8,669 nt of DNA from Pseudomonadota bacterium. GTDB lineage: Bacteria > Pseudomonadota > Alphaproteobacteria > Micropepsales > Micropepsaceae. Shown piece by piece: positions 1 through 7,120 of the stretch (positions are counted from its first letter, which is position 1; every line of letters starts with the position of its first letter). The DNA is taken from the NCBI GenBank assembly GCA_021808875.1, contig JAKBAU010000140.1, positions 1-8,669 of the forward strand, in the 5' to 3' direction. Under the pieces are notes generated by a model that was not told the origin of the DNA, did not search any database, and was given only the letters and a program-made list of their open reading frames with translations. The position numbers and the translations under genes were made by a program.

Positions 1-745
<745 letters not shown>

Positions 746-773
746 CGCGCAACAGGTCACGGACAGCAAGCAT

Positions 774-780
774 GGGGAAG
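774..780 (+). promoter_or_regulatory. Ribosome binding site deciding the surE start
   Basis: GGGGAAG ends 2 bp before the ATG at 783. It sits very close but is the only purine-rich stretch there. It favours 783 over an upstream in-frame ATG at 735, which would add 16 residues before the conserved N-terminus and overlap the end of serS. Confidence 0.5.
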
Positions 781-782
781 CG

Positions 783-1553
783 ATGCGCATTCTCGTAACC
801 AATGACGATGGGATTCATGCGCCGGGTCTTAGGGTCGCAGAAGCTATCGCCCGCAGTCTCAGCGATGATGTCTGGGTGGTGGCGCCGGAGACTGAACAGT
901 CCGGTGCCTCGCACTCCCTGACGCTGGCCGAGCCGCTACGTTTGCGCGAGGTGGGGCCAAGACATTTTGCGATTTCAGGCACGCCGACCGATTGCGTTTT
1001 GATGGCCTGCGCCGAGATCATCAAGGAGGGCAAACCGGACCTCGTGCTGTCGGGGGTCAACCGCGGTGCCAACCTCGCCGATGATGTCACCTATTCGGGG
1101 ACCATTGCCGGTGCCATGGAAGGCACGGCTCTGGGCGTTGCTTCGATCGCTCTCAGCCAGGCGTTCGACAGCGAGCGGGGCACTGAGGTGCCCTGGCAAT
1201 GCGCCGCGCATCATGGCCCGGGACTGGTGCGCAAGCTGCTCGAGCTCGACTGGCACGAACCGGGGCGTGTTCTTCTCAACGTCAATTTTCCGCCATGTGC
1301 CCCGGACGAGGTCAAAGGCGTGGTCATGGCCATGCAGGGCAAGCGCGATCTGCAGACCGCGATCATCGACCGGCGCAACGACATGCGCGGCAATCCCTAT
1401 TACTGGATCGGTTTTCGCCGCGTCCGCTCGCAGCCAGTGGAGGGCTCCGATCTGGCGGCGATGATGGCAGGGTGCATCGCAGTGACCCCCCTGCATCTCA
1501 ATCTGACAGAAAACGCGGTGCTGGCGCGGTTGCGGCAGAGCTTCAAGGACTAG
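783..1553 (+). CDS. surE: 5'/3'-nucleotidase SurE (stationary-phase survival protein)
   Basis: Metal-dependent phosphatase that removes phosphate from nucleoside 5'- and 3'-monophosphates in the cytoplasm. The chosen start gives 256 residues, the usual family length, and opens directly on the conserved strand [16 protein letters not shown]. Expected metal ligands are present: D8 and D9 of the NDDG motif, S40 in EQSGASHS, and N93 in SGVNRGAN. The [12 protein letters not shown] loop (from Y104) and the C-terminal TPLHLNLT motif are also intact. An upstream in-frame ATG at 735 was rejected because it adds 16 non-conserved residues. The gene lies between serS and pcm; the surE-pcm pairing is widespread in Proteobacteria and linked to stress survival. 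Its stop is 2 bp from the pcm start, which suggests coupled translation. Identification is by motifs and context, with no anomaly seen. Confidence 0.96.
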   Translation: MRILVTNDDGIHAPGLRVAEAIARSLSDDVWVVAPETEQSGASHSLTLAEPLRLREVGPRHFAISGTPTDCVLMACAEIIKEGKPDLVLSGVNRGANLADDVTYSGTIAGAMEGTALGVASIALSQAFDSERGTEVPWQCAAHHGPGLVRKLLELDWHEPGRVLLNVNFPPCAPDEVKGVVMAMQGKRDLQTAIIDRRNDMRGNPYYWIGFRRVRSQPVEGSDLAAMMAGCIAVTPLHLNLTENAVLARLRQSFKD

Positions 1554-1555
1554 GG

Positions 1556-2257
1556 ATGGCCCAAAGCTCGCCAAATCTGCATGGCCGCGCCCAGCTGGTG
1601 ATGGCTTTGCGCGGCAAGGGCATTACCAACCGGAGCATTCTCGAAGCCCTGGAAAAGGTACCGCGCGAAGACTTCGTCGATGCCCTCTTTGAGGCGGAGG
1701 CCTACACCGACCGGGCGATTCCCATCGCCTGTGGCCAGACCATCAGCCAGCCCTTCGTTGTCGCCTATATGAGTGAGGCCCTTGAAGTAGGACCGCGCAT
1801 GCGGGTGCTCGAGATCGGCACCGGTTCGGGCTATCAGGCGGCCGTGCTGGCCCACCTGGCTGGCAGGGTCTACTCGATCGAGCGCCACCGCCCGCTCCTG
1901 GAAGTGGCCCGCAAACGACTCGAAAAGCTTAAACTGCACAACGTCGTGACCCGCCATGGCGACGGCTTTCTGGGCTGGAAGGAGCAGGCACCCTTCGATC
2001 GAATTATTTTAACTGCGGCCGTCGATGCGGTCCCTAAGTTATTGATTGATCAGCTGAAACCTGGTGGAATTCTGATTGCGCCGATTGCCCCCCAAGAGGC
2101 ACCAAGCCCTCCCGCGGAAAGTATTTATCAATCTTTAACCAAGATTATGCACAGCGAGCAGGGCCTTGTCGCAGAAAGCCTGATCAAGGTTTTGTTTGTG
2201 CCAATGGTAGAAGGACTGCCGCAGGAGACGCGTCATGGTATGGAGCGATCGCGCTAG
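1556..2257 (+). CDS. pcm: Protein-L-isoaspartate O-methyltransferase
   Basis: Repair enzyme that uses S-adenosylmethionine to methylate L-isoaspartyl residues formed by ageing of Asn/Asp in proteins, allowing return to aspartate. The 233-residue product has the family's GQTISQP motif (residues 60-66) and the SAM-binding motif I VLEIGTGSGYQAAVLA starting at V84. Acidic SIE (motif II) and DRIILTAA (near motif III) follow, then LKPGGILIAPI. The start follows the surE stop by 2 bp, with AAGGA (1545-1549) inside the end of surE as ribosome binding site, giving 6-bp spacing. The frame is open further upstream, but that part is antisense-like shadow of surE. The last third (about 2003-2160) is distinctly AT-richer, with three TTA leucine codons, unlike the GC-rich first two thirds. 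The 3' end overlaps the next gene by 23 bp. Confidence 0.96.
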   Translation: MAQSSPNLHGRAQLVMALRGKGITNRSILEALEKVPREDFVDALFEAEAYTDRAIPIACGQTISQPFVVAYMSEALEVGPRMRVLEIGTGSGYQAAVLAHLAGRVYSIERHRPLLEVARKRLEKLKLHNVVTRHGDGFLGWKEQAPFDRIILTAAVDAVPKLLIDQLKPGGILIAPIAPQEAPSPPAESIYQSLTKIMHSEQGLVAESLIKVLFVPMVEGLPQETRHGMERSR

Positions 2258-3230
2258 CACTCCCTCGCGAGGGCCACTGCGTCTTGCGGTGTTACTGGGT
2301 CTTGGTCTGTCGCTGACGGCCTGTGCCTCGTCTCCTCCCGGCAAAACGGCATTCTTCTGGCCAGTGGGTGCGAGCTATCGGGTGCGTGCGGGCGATACCC
2401 TGTCGCAGATCGCGAGTTCCTTTCAGGTGCCCTATTCCACACTGGCCGCTTACAACCGCATCCTGTCACCCAGCCGGATCTATCCGGGCGAGGTGCTGCG
2501 CATTCCGCCGGCAAACCATGCCGCCAGTACTCCGGTAGCGCCCACACTGAGGATGGCGGATGTGGTCCCGACACCCCGCCCGCAGTGGCGTTTGGCTGCG
2601 GTGAGACGCTCCGCTCCGCCAGAGGCACACTTGTCAATTGCGCTCAAGCAGGCGGATTTCACGCCGCAAAGAGCCGCACCGGTCGTGCCGCCAGCCTCCC
2701 CCACCCCAACGCGGTTGGAACAGCGTGACGTCCTGCCGCGTCCACTCCTGCCTTTGGCTCTGGCGCCAACGCCTGTGGCACAGGGTTCTGCCGTGCCACG
2801 ACCGCTTCTGCCCGCCGCTACGCCGCGTACGGCGGATGGGGCGCCACGTTTCCTATGGCCGGTCTCGGGCAAGGTGATTGAAGCTTTTGGCGCCTTACCC
2901 AGTGGTGGGCGCAATGATGGCATCAATATCGCGACGCGCGAAGGCGCACCCATCCGGGCGGCAGCCTCCGGCACCGTCATCTATGCCGGTGACGGGCTCA
3001 AGGCCTATGGCAATCTCGTTCTGATCCGCCATCGCGATGGCTACATCACCGCCTATGCCCATGCCGAACGCCTGCTGGTGGCGCGCAATACCCATGTCGT
3101 GGCGGGTCAGGTGATCGGCTATGCCGGCAGAACCGGGGATTTAGAGGTGCCACAGTTGCATTTCGAGATCCGCCATGGCGTTACGCCGCTGAACCCTGCG
3201 CCACTCTTAATGGCCAGTGCTTCCAGCTGA
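2235..3230 (+). CDS. nlpD: NlpD-like LysM + degenerate M23 (LytM) lipoprotein
   Basis: Envelope lipoprotein of 331 residues. The N-terminus has a basic stretch, a hydrophobic core (17-27) and lipobox LTAC with lipidated C30. Residue +2 is Ala, which fits sorting to the outer membrane. A LysM peptidoglycan-binding domain spans about 48-91 (YRVRAGDTLSQIA to YPGEVLRIPP). A Pro/Ala-rich linker (about 92-203) contains PRPLLP twice, 20 residues apart. An M23/LytM fold follows (about 207-322). Zinc-site residues are altered: the family His and Asp of HxxxD are N227 and N231, and the first His of HxH is Q307; H276 and H309 remain. This resembles E. coli NlpD, whose non-catalytic LytM domain activates a cell-wall amidase, so activation rather than hydrolysis is inferred. 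The start has AGGAG at 2223-2227. The gene overlaps pcm, the classic pcm-nlpD arrangement. The symbol is by analogy. Confidence 0.9.
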   Translation: MVWSDRASTPSRGPLRLAVLLGLGLSLTACASSPPGKTAFFWPVGASYRVRAGDTLSQIASSFQVPYSTLAAYNRILSPSRIYPGEVLRIPPANHAASTPVAPTLRMADVVPTPRPQWRLAAVRRSAPPEAHLSIALKQADFTPQRAAPVVPPASPTPTRLEQRDVLPRPLLPLALAPTPVAQGSAVPRPLLPAATPRTADGAPRFLWPVSGKVIEAFGALPSGGRNDGINIATREGAPIRAAASGTVIYAGDGLKAYGNLVLIRHRDGYITAYAHAERLLVARNTHVVAGQVIGYAGRTGDLEVPQLHFEIRHGVTPLNPAPLLMASASS

Positions 3231-4094
3231 GGCTTCGAGTGTCTGGCCGAGTTCTCCGGCCAGATCCTGAATAAACTGCCAGGCCACACGCCCCGAACGC
3301 CCGCCGCGCTGGGCGGCCCATGCGATGGCACGGGCCCGCAGTGCGGCCGCTGCGATCGGCAGCGCAAAATAGCGCGCATAGGCCTCGACCATGGCGAGGT
3401 AATCGTCCTGCGAGGTGGCGTGAAAGCCCAGCCAAAGGCCAAAGCGGTCGGAGAGAGAGACCTTTTCCTCAACCGCTTCGGAGGGGTTGATGGCGGTCGA
3501 ACGTTCATTGTCCAACATGTCGCGGGGCATGAGATGGCGGCGGTTCGAGGTTGCATAAAAGAGCACATTGGCGGGCCGTCCTTCGATGCCGCCCTCAAGG
3601 GCCGCCTTCAGCGATTTGTAGGCGGTGTCGTCAGTGTCGAAGGACAGATCATCACAAAAAAGCAGGAAGCGACGGGGGCTCTGCTTGATGAGGCGCAGCA
3701 GCAGCGGCAGCGCGGCGATGTCTTCGCGGTGAATCTCAATGAGGGCGAGCCGCGCTAGGCCGCTGCGCCCCTGATTGATCTCTGCATGTACGGCTTTGAC
3801 CAGTGAGCTCTTGCCCATGCCGCGGGCGCCCCACAGCAGCGCATTGTTGGCCGGCAGGCCATCGGCAAAGCGCCGCGTGTTCTCGCTGAGGGTCAGGCGG
3901 GCATGGTCGATGCCCTTGAGCAGCTCGAGCGGTACCACTGCGACCCCGGCGACGGCGATCAGGCCGGGGGGTTCGAAGACGAAGGCGTCGCCGGCAAAGT
4001 CAAAGGACGGCGCCGGCGGCGGAGCCAGCCGCTCGAGGGCGGCCGCAATGCGGGCCAGAAGCTGGCCCAGTTCCAATTCCGCCTGTTCTGCCAT
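3207..4094 (-). CDS. DUF815-family P-loop ATPase (AAA+-like)
   Basis: Predicted cytoplasmic ATPase of 295 residues with no established function that I know of. Visible motifs are Walker A GARGMGKSS (89-97, catalytic K95), Walker B RFLLFCDD (142-149, D148/D149), a sensor-1-like YATSNRRHL (180-188, N184) and the family signature SDRFGLWLGF (215-224), whose R217 could be an arginine finger. The N-terminal roughly 60 residues form a short helical segment and a Pro-rich linker before the ATPase core. ATG at 4094 is preceded on the minus strand by AAGGA with about 9-bp spacing. It is convergent with the NlpD-like gene and overlaps its 3' end by 24 bp, and divergent from yajC. Homologs occur singly in many Proteobacteria. 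An ATP-driven remodelling role is only inference from the fold; no substrate can be named. Confidence 0.9.
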   Translation of the reverse strand: MAEQAELELGQLLARIAAALERLAPPPAPSFDFAGDAFVFEPPGLIAVAGVAVVPLELLKGIDHARLTLSENTRRFADGLPANNALLWGARGMGKSSLVKAVHAEINQGRSGLARLALIEIHREDIAALPLLLRLIKQSPRRFLLFCDDLSFDTDDTAYKSLKAALEGGIEGRPANVLFYATSNRRHLMPRDMLDNERSTAINPSEAVEEKVSLSDRFGLWLGFHATSQDDYLAMVEAYARYFALPIAAAALRARAIAWAAQRGGRSGRVAWQFIQDLAGELGQTLEASAGSTGH

Positions 4095-4119
4095 GAGATT
4101 AAGTCCTTGAAGGCGATTG

Positions 4120-4147
4120 TTGCATTGAGGGCGGCCGCCGCTATAGT
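4120..4147 (+). promoter_or_regulatory. Candidate sigma70-type promoter for yajC-secD
   Basis: A TTGCAT hexamer (4120-4125) and a TATAGT hexamer (4142-4147) are separated by 16 bp, in the divergent gap between the ATPase gene and yajC. The -10 match is strong for a GC-rich genome and sits about 58 bp before the yajC ATG. The -35 match is moderate. No clear divergent promoter for the ATPase gene was found in the same gap. Confidence 0.5.
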
Positions 4148-4204
4148 CCCCCGCCTTACGGTCGCGTCCTGCGCCCGCCTAGCAGATTGTTCCCGGACCC
4201 GTCT

Positions 4205-4531
4205 ATGAACGACCAGTTATTCACTTCGATTTTGCCGCTGATAGCGGTTTTTGCGATCATGTATCTGCTGGTGATCCGTCCCCAGCAGCAAAAGATCAAG
4301 CAGCACCGCCAGATGGTGGACAATGTTCGGCGGGGCGATACCGTCGTGACCGCCGGCGGCATCGTCGGCAAGGTTGCCAAGGTTCCCCAGGCCGATGATC
4401 CGGAGATCACGGTAGAGATTGCCGAAGGGATCCAGGTCAAGGTGGTGCGCTCGACGCTTTCGGATGTGCGTGCCAAGGGCCAGCCGGTTGATCCAAATGC
4501 TGACAAGACCAAGGCAGAAAAGAAGGCTTGA
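4205..4531 (+). CDS. yajC: Preprotein translocase subunit YajC
   Basis: Small inner-membrane protein that associates with SecD and SecF in the accessory part of the Sec translocon. The 108-residue product has one N-terminal membrane segment (about residues 6-24), immediately followed by the hallmark RPQQQKIKQH (25-34). A conserved cytoplasmic beta domain follows with RRGDTVVTAGGIVGKV, and the tail is charged and Lys/Ala rich. An alternative TTG at 4187 would add six residues (MFPDPS). ATG at 4205 was preferred because MNDQLF leads straight into the membrane helix and fits the usual length, although neither start has a strong ribosome binding site. The gene sits 9 bp before secD, the standard order, and is preceded by a good promoter candidate. 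Confidence 0.95.
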   Translation: MNDQLFTSILPLIAVFAIMYLLVIRPQQQKIKQHRQMVDNVRRGDTVVTAGGIVGKVAKVPQADDPEITVEIAEGIQVKVVRSTLSDVRAKGQPVDPNADKTKAEKKA

Positions 4532-4540
4532 TCCGGAGCC

Positions 4541-6154
4541 ATGCTGCAGATCCCGACCTGGTCCAAGATTCTTACCGGCCTGATTTTGATCGCCGGCATC
4601 CTGATCGCATTGCCCAATGCCTTGTCCAAACGGGCGATCGCAAGCCTGCCGGGCTTCATGCCCAAGAGCCAGGTAACGCTCGGTCTCGATCTGCAGGGTG
4701 GCTCCTATCTGCTGCTCGAAGTCGAGCTGAACAAGGTGATCGATGACCGGCTGAACACCCTCGTTGCCGACATCCGCATGGGTTTGCGCAAGGCCGATAT
4801 CGGTTATCGCAATCTGCAGACCAAAGGCCATGAGGTGTCGGTCGAGATCATCAATCCGGCCAAGCTCGACAAGGCCCGTCAGATCCTCGACGCTCTCAAT
4901 CCCTCGGCAAGCGGAGGCCTGCTGTCGGTGGGGGCCCATGAATATGCGCTCACCGCCTCGCATGGCGTGCTGAAGATGGCGCTGACTGACAGCTATATCG
5001 TGCAGATGCGCTCGCAGGTCGTCAGCCAGTCGATCGAAGTGGTGCGCCGGCGCATCGACGCGATGGGCACGCGCGAGCCGACCATCGAGCAGCAGGATAC
5101 CCAGCGTATCCTGGTGCAGGTCCCGGGTCTTCAGGATCCCAGCCGCATGAAGACCATTCTTGGCAAGACTGCCAAGATGACCTTTCAGCTGGTCGACGAG
5201 ACCGCGTCCATTCCCGAAGCGATTAAGGGCATCGTGCCGATCGGCGATGAGCTGCTCTATCAGAACAACCCCGTCAAAGGCGCTCCGCCAATCCCGATTG
5301 TGGTGCAGCGTCGCGTCATGGTCTCCGGTGACCGGCTGACTGATGCCTCGGCCGGGATTGATCAGCAGACCCAGAAGCCCGAGGTGGATTTCCGCTTCGA
5401 CACCGTAGGCGCACGGCAATTTGCCGACGTCACCAAGAACAATGTCGGCCAGCGCTTTGCCATTGTTCTCGACAACAAGGTGATCAGTGCGCCGGTGATC
5501 CAGGAACCGATCTTGGGCGGCTCGGGGCGCATCGACGGCAGCTTCACGGTACAGCAGGCCAATGATCTGGCTTTGCTGCTGCGTGCGGGTGCCCTTCCGG
5601 CACCTCTCAAGATCCTTGAAGAGCGCACAGTGGGTGCCGAGCTCGGCGCCGATTCGGTCCGCGCCGGAAAATATTCGGCGATCGCCGGCCTCATCCTTGT
5701 CGTCATCTTCATGGTCCTGCGCTATGGTCTCTTCGGTATCTTTGCCGATGTGGCGCTGACGCTGAATGTCGTCTTGCTGCTGGCCACACTGACGCTGATC
5801 GGCGCCACGCTGACTCTGCCGGGCATTGCCGGTATCGTTCTCACCATGGGCATGGCCGTCGACGCCAATGTGCTGATCTATGAGCGCATCCGAGAAGAAA
5901 TCCGCAATGGCAGGACCATCATCGCCTCGATCGACACCGGGTTCAGACGGGCCATGGCGACCATCGTCGACGCGAACATGACCCACGTCATCGCCTCGGC
6001 GATCCTGTTCCAGCTGGGTTCAGGACCGATCCGCGGGTTTGCCGTGACCTTGCTGATCGGCATCATCACCTCGTTCTTTACGGCGGTGATGGTCACCCGG
6101 CTCATCGTGGTGAGCTGGTTCCAGATGGTGCGGCCCAAGCGGCTTGCGTTCTAG
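4541..6154 (+). CDS. secD: Protein translocase subunit SecD
   Basis: Inner-membrane RND-type subunit that uses the proton-motive force to help pull preproteins out of the Sec channel. The 537-residue product has a first membrane helix (about 8-28), the GLDLQGG motif (48-54) opening the periplasmic P1 region, and RFDTVGARQFADVT and IVLDNKVISAPVI in the second half of P1. A C-terminal five-helix bundle lies from about 376 to 525. GMAVDANVLIYERIREE (437-453) contains D441, matching the Asp proposed for proton conduction in SecD. The length suits a stand-alone SecD and is shorter than E. coli's. It is not a SecDF fusion: the stop follows the sixth helix and a short basic tail, RPKRLAF. No secF follows, which is unusual. 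GGAG at 4535-4538 precedes the ATG closely. Confidence 0.97.
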   Translation: MLQIPTWSKILTGLILIAGILIALPNALSKRAIASLPGFMPKSQVTLGLDLQGGSYLLLEVELNKVIDDRLNTLVADIRMGLRKADIGYRNLQTKGHEVSVEIINPAKLDKARQILDALNPSASGGLLSVGAHEYALTASHGVLKMALTDSYIVQMRSQVVSQSIEVVRRRIDAMGTREPTIEQQDTQRILVQVPGLQDPSRMKTILGKTAKMTFQLVDETASIPEAIKGIVPIGDELLYQNNPVKGAPPIPIVVQRRVMVSGDRLTDASAGIDQQTQKPEVDFRFDTVGARQFADVTKNNVGQRFAIVLDNKVISAPVIQEPILGGSGRIDGSFTVQQANDLALLLRAGALPAPLKILEERTVGAELGADSVRAGKYSAIAGLILVVIFMVLRYGLFGIFADVALTLNVVLLLATLTLIGATLTLPGIAGIVLTMGMAVDANVLIYERIREEIRNGRTIIASIDTGFRRAMATIVDANMTHVIASAILFQLGSGPIRGFAVTLLIGIITSFFTAVMVTRLIVVSWFQMVRPKRLAF

Positions 6155-6171
6155 GGCAAGGCATTTCTTGT

Positions 6172-6240
6172 CATGTGCACGGCACGATCCGCGATGATCC
6201 TGCGTTTAGGGATGAGCGCGTATGTGCACATGGGCCCATG
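6172..6240. repeat. Overlapping palindromes and a 9-bp inverted repeat in the secD downstream gap
   Basis: ATGTGCACAT (6222-6231) is a perfect 10-bp palindrome that overlaps CATGGGCCCATG (6229-6240), a perfect 12-bp palindrome. CATGTGCAC at 6172-6180 is the exact inverted complement of GTGCACATG at 6224-6232, with a 43-bp spacer. The sequence features are certain; a role as operator, RNA hairpin or deletion scar is not known. Confidence 0.85.
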
Positions 6241-6259
6241 ACGTCTCTGGCGGGGACGC

Positions 6260-6264
6260 AGGAG
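6260..6264 (+). promoter_or_regulatory. Ribosome binding site of the synthase-like gene
   Basis: AGGAG with 7-bp spacing supports ATG 6272 over the in-frame ATG at 6281. Confidence 0.7.
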
Positions 6265-6271
6265 CAGCCTG

Positions 6272-7120
6272 ATGGAAGCGATGGCAGGCGAGTTGACACA
6301 TCCGGGATGTGAAGAGCTGGTACGCCGTCACGACCGTGACCGCTTTCTGGCTGCATTATTTGCGCCGGGGCCGCTGCGTCCCCATCTCCACGCCCTCTAT
6401 GCCTTCAATTATGAGATTGCGCGCATCGCCGAGAGCGTGACGGAACCGATGATGGCCGAGATCCGTCGGCAGTGGTGGCGCGAGACGGTTGATGAAGCGG
6501 CGAAGGGACGGGCCCGGCGTCATGATGTGGCCGAAGCCCTTCGCGATGTTTTTGCCCATACGGCAGCTGAACCAGCGCGCTTTATCGATCTGATCGATGT
6601 CCGTGCCAAGGATGACAGCGGTGAAGAGTTTGCCAGCATGGCGGAACTTGAGAGCTATGCCGACGGTACCGCCGGGGAAGTGATGCGCATTGCTGCGCGC
6701 ATTCTGGGCGCCGGTGACCGCCTTGATGCGCTGTCCCGCGCTGCCGGCATGGCCTATGGACTGACCGGACTGCTGCGGGCGATGCCCCATCGAGCCGCTC
6801 GTGCCAAGCTCGACCTGCCGCGTGATCTGATGGCGCAGCTTGGTCTGTCACGCGATGGGCTGCTTGCCGGGGAAGGCGGAGAGGCGCTGGACGCGGCGCT
6901 GCACGCTGTGATCGAGCGGGCGCTGCGCCATCTTGATGCCGCACGAGCCTTTCAGATCGATCACGGCGCGCTGGCGGCGTTTCTGCCTACGTCTCTGTGC
7001 GGGCACTATCTGCGGGCGATGCTGCGTCCGGGCTTTGATCCGTTTCGTCAGGGCTGTGAGATCGCGCAGTGGCGCCGCCAGCTCATTCTGCTGGCGAGAG
7101 CCTTTCGCACGCGCATCTGA
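6272..7120 (+). CDS. Squalene/phytoene synthase-fold protein, NDUFAF6-like
   Basis: This 282-residue protein has the all-helical squalene/phytoene synthase fold. Typical of the NDUFAF6-like branch are LHALYAFNYEIARIAESVTEP (in 39-59) and EIRRQWWRETVDEA (63-76). The C-terminal half keeps the family layout: AYGLTGLLRAMPHRAARA (161-178), DLPRDLMAQLG (181-191) and ALAAFLPTSLCGHYLRAM (233-250). Real prenyl-diphosphate synthases carry two Asp-rich metal-binding motifs. Here the first reads ARIAE (50-54) and the second RAMPHR (169-174), so Mg-diphosphate chemistry is unlikely. In mitochondria NDUFAF6 is a complex I assembly factor, and a similar role is inferred here. Carotenoid or hopanoid synthesis cannot be excluded but is disfavoured. 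The start is supported by AGGAG at 6260-6264. The stop abuts the convergent trmFO stop. Confidence 0.88.
   Translation: MEAMAGELTHPGCEELVRRHDRDRFLAALFAPGPLRPHLHALYAFNYEIARIAESVTEPMMAEIRRQWWRETVDEAAKGRARRHDVAEALRDVFAHTAAEPARFIDLIDVRAKDDSGEEFASMAELESYADGTAGEVMRIAARILGAGDRLDALSRAAGMAYGLTGLLRAMPHRAARAKLDLPRDLMAQLGLSRDGLLAGEGGEALDAALHAVIERALRHLDAARAFQIDHGALAAFLPTSLCGHYLRAMLRPGFDPFRQGCEIAQWRRQLILLARAFRTRI

Larger units (their letters stand above)
6155..6271 (+). other. Intergenic gap at the expected secF position, no supported gene
   Basis: This 117-bp stretch contains no recognisable secF or Mth938/NDUFAF3 coding remnant. The only short ORF (6173-6241, 22 codons) has no family resemblance. It does contain palindromes (listed separately) and the ribosome binding site of the next gene. 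A weak hairpin GGCAAG/CTTGTC at 6155-6172 lacks a T-tract and is not convincing as a terminator. Confidence 0.7.

Noticed and set aside
1199..1555. Long upstream extension of the pcm frame
   Set aside because: It overlaps surE in another frame and encodes low-complexity Arg/Ser/Gly-rich sequence. The conserved protein starts at ATG 1556 with a ribosome binding site.
4187..4204. TTG start for yajC
   Set aside because: It adds only six residues (MFPDPS) and has no better ribosome binding site than ATG 4205, which starts just before the membrane helix.
4217..5986. 589-residue open frame on the minus strand across yajC and secD
   Set aside because: It is antisense to two unmistakable genes, rich in Asp/His/Gln/Arg as expected for the mirror of GC-rich codons, and shows no recognisable domain. 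It is a composition shadow.
6155..6172. Hairpin after secD as a terminator
   Set aside because: Only a 6-bp stem including one G-T wobble, with no following T-tract.
6168..6198. TTGTCA as a -35 element for the synthase-like gene
   Set aside because: No acceptable -10 hexamer at 16-18 bp; the nearest, GATGAT, is poor and at 19 bp.
6173..6241. 22-codon ORF in the secD downstream gap, in frame after the secD stop
   Set aside because: No ribosome binding site, no family resemblance and no sign of being a secF remnant.
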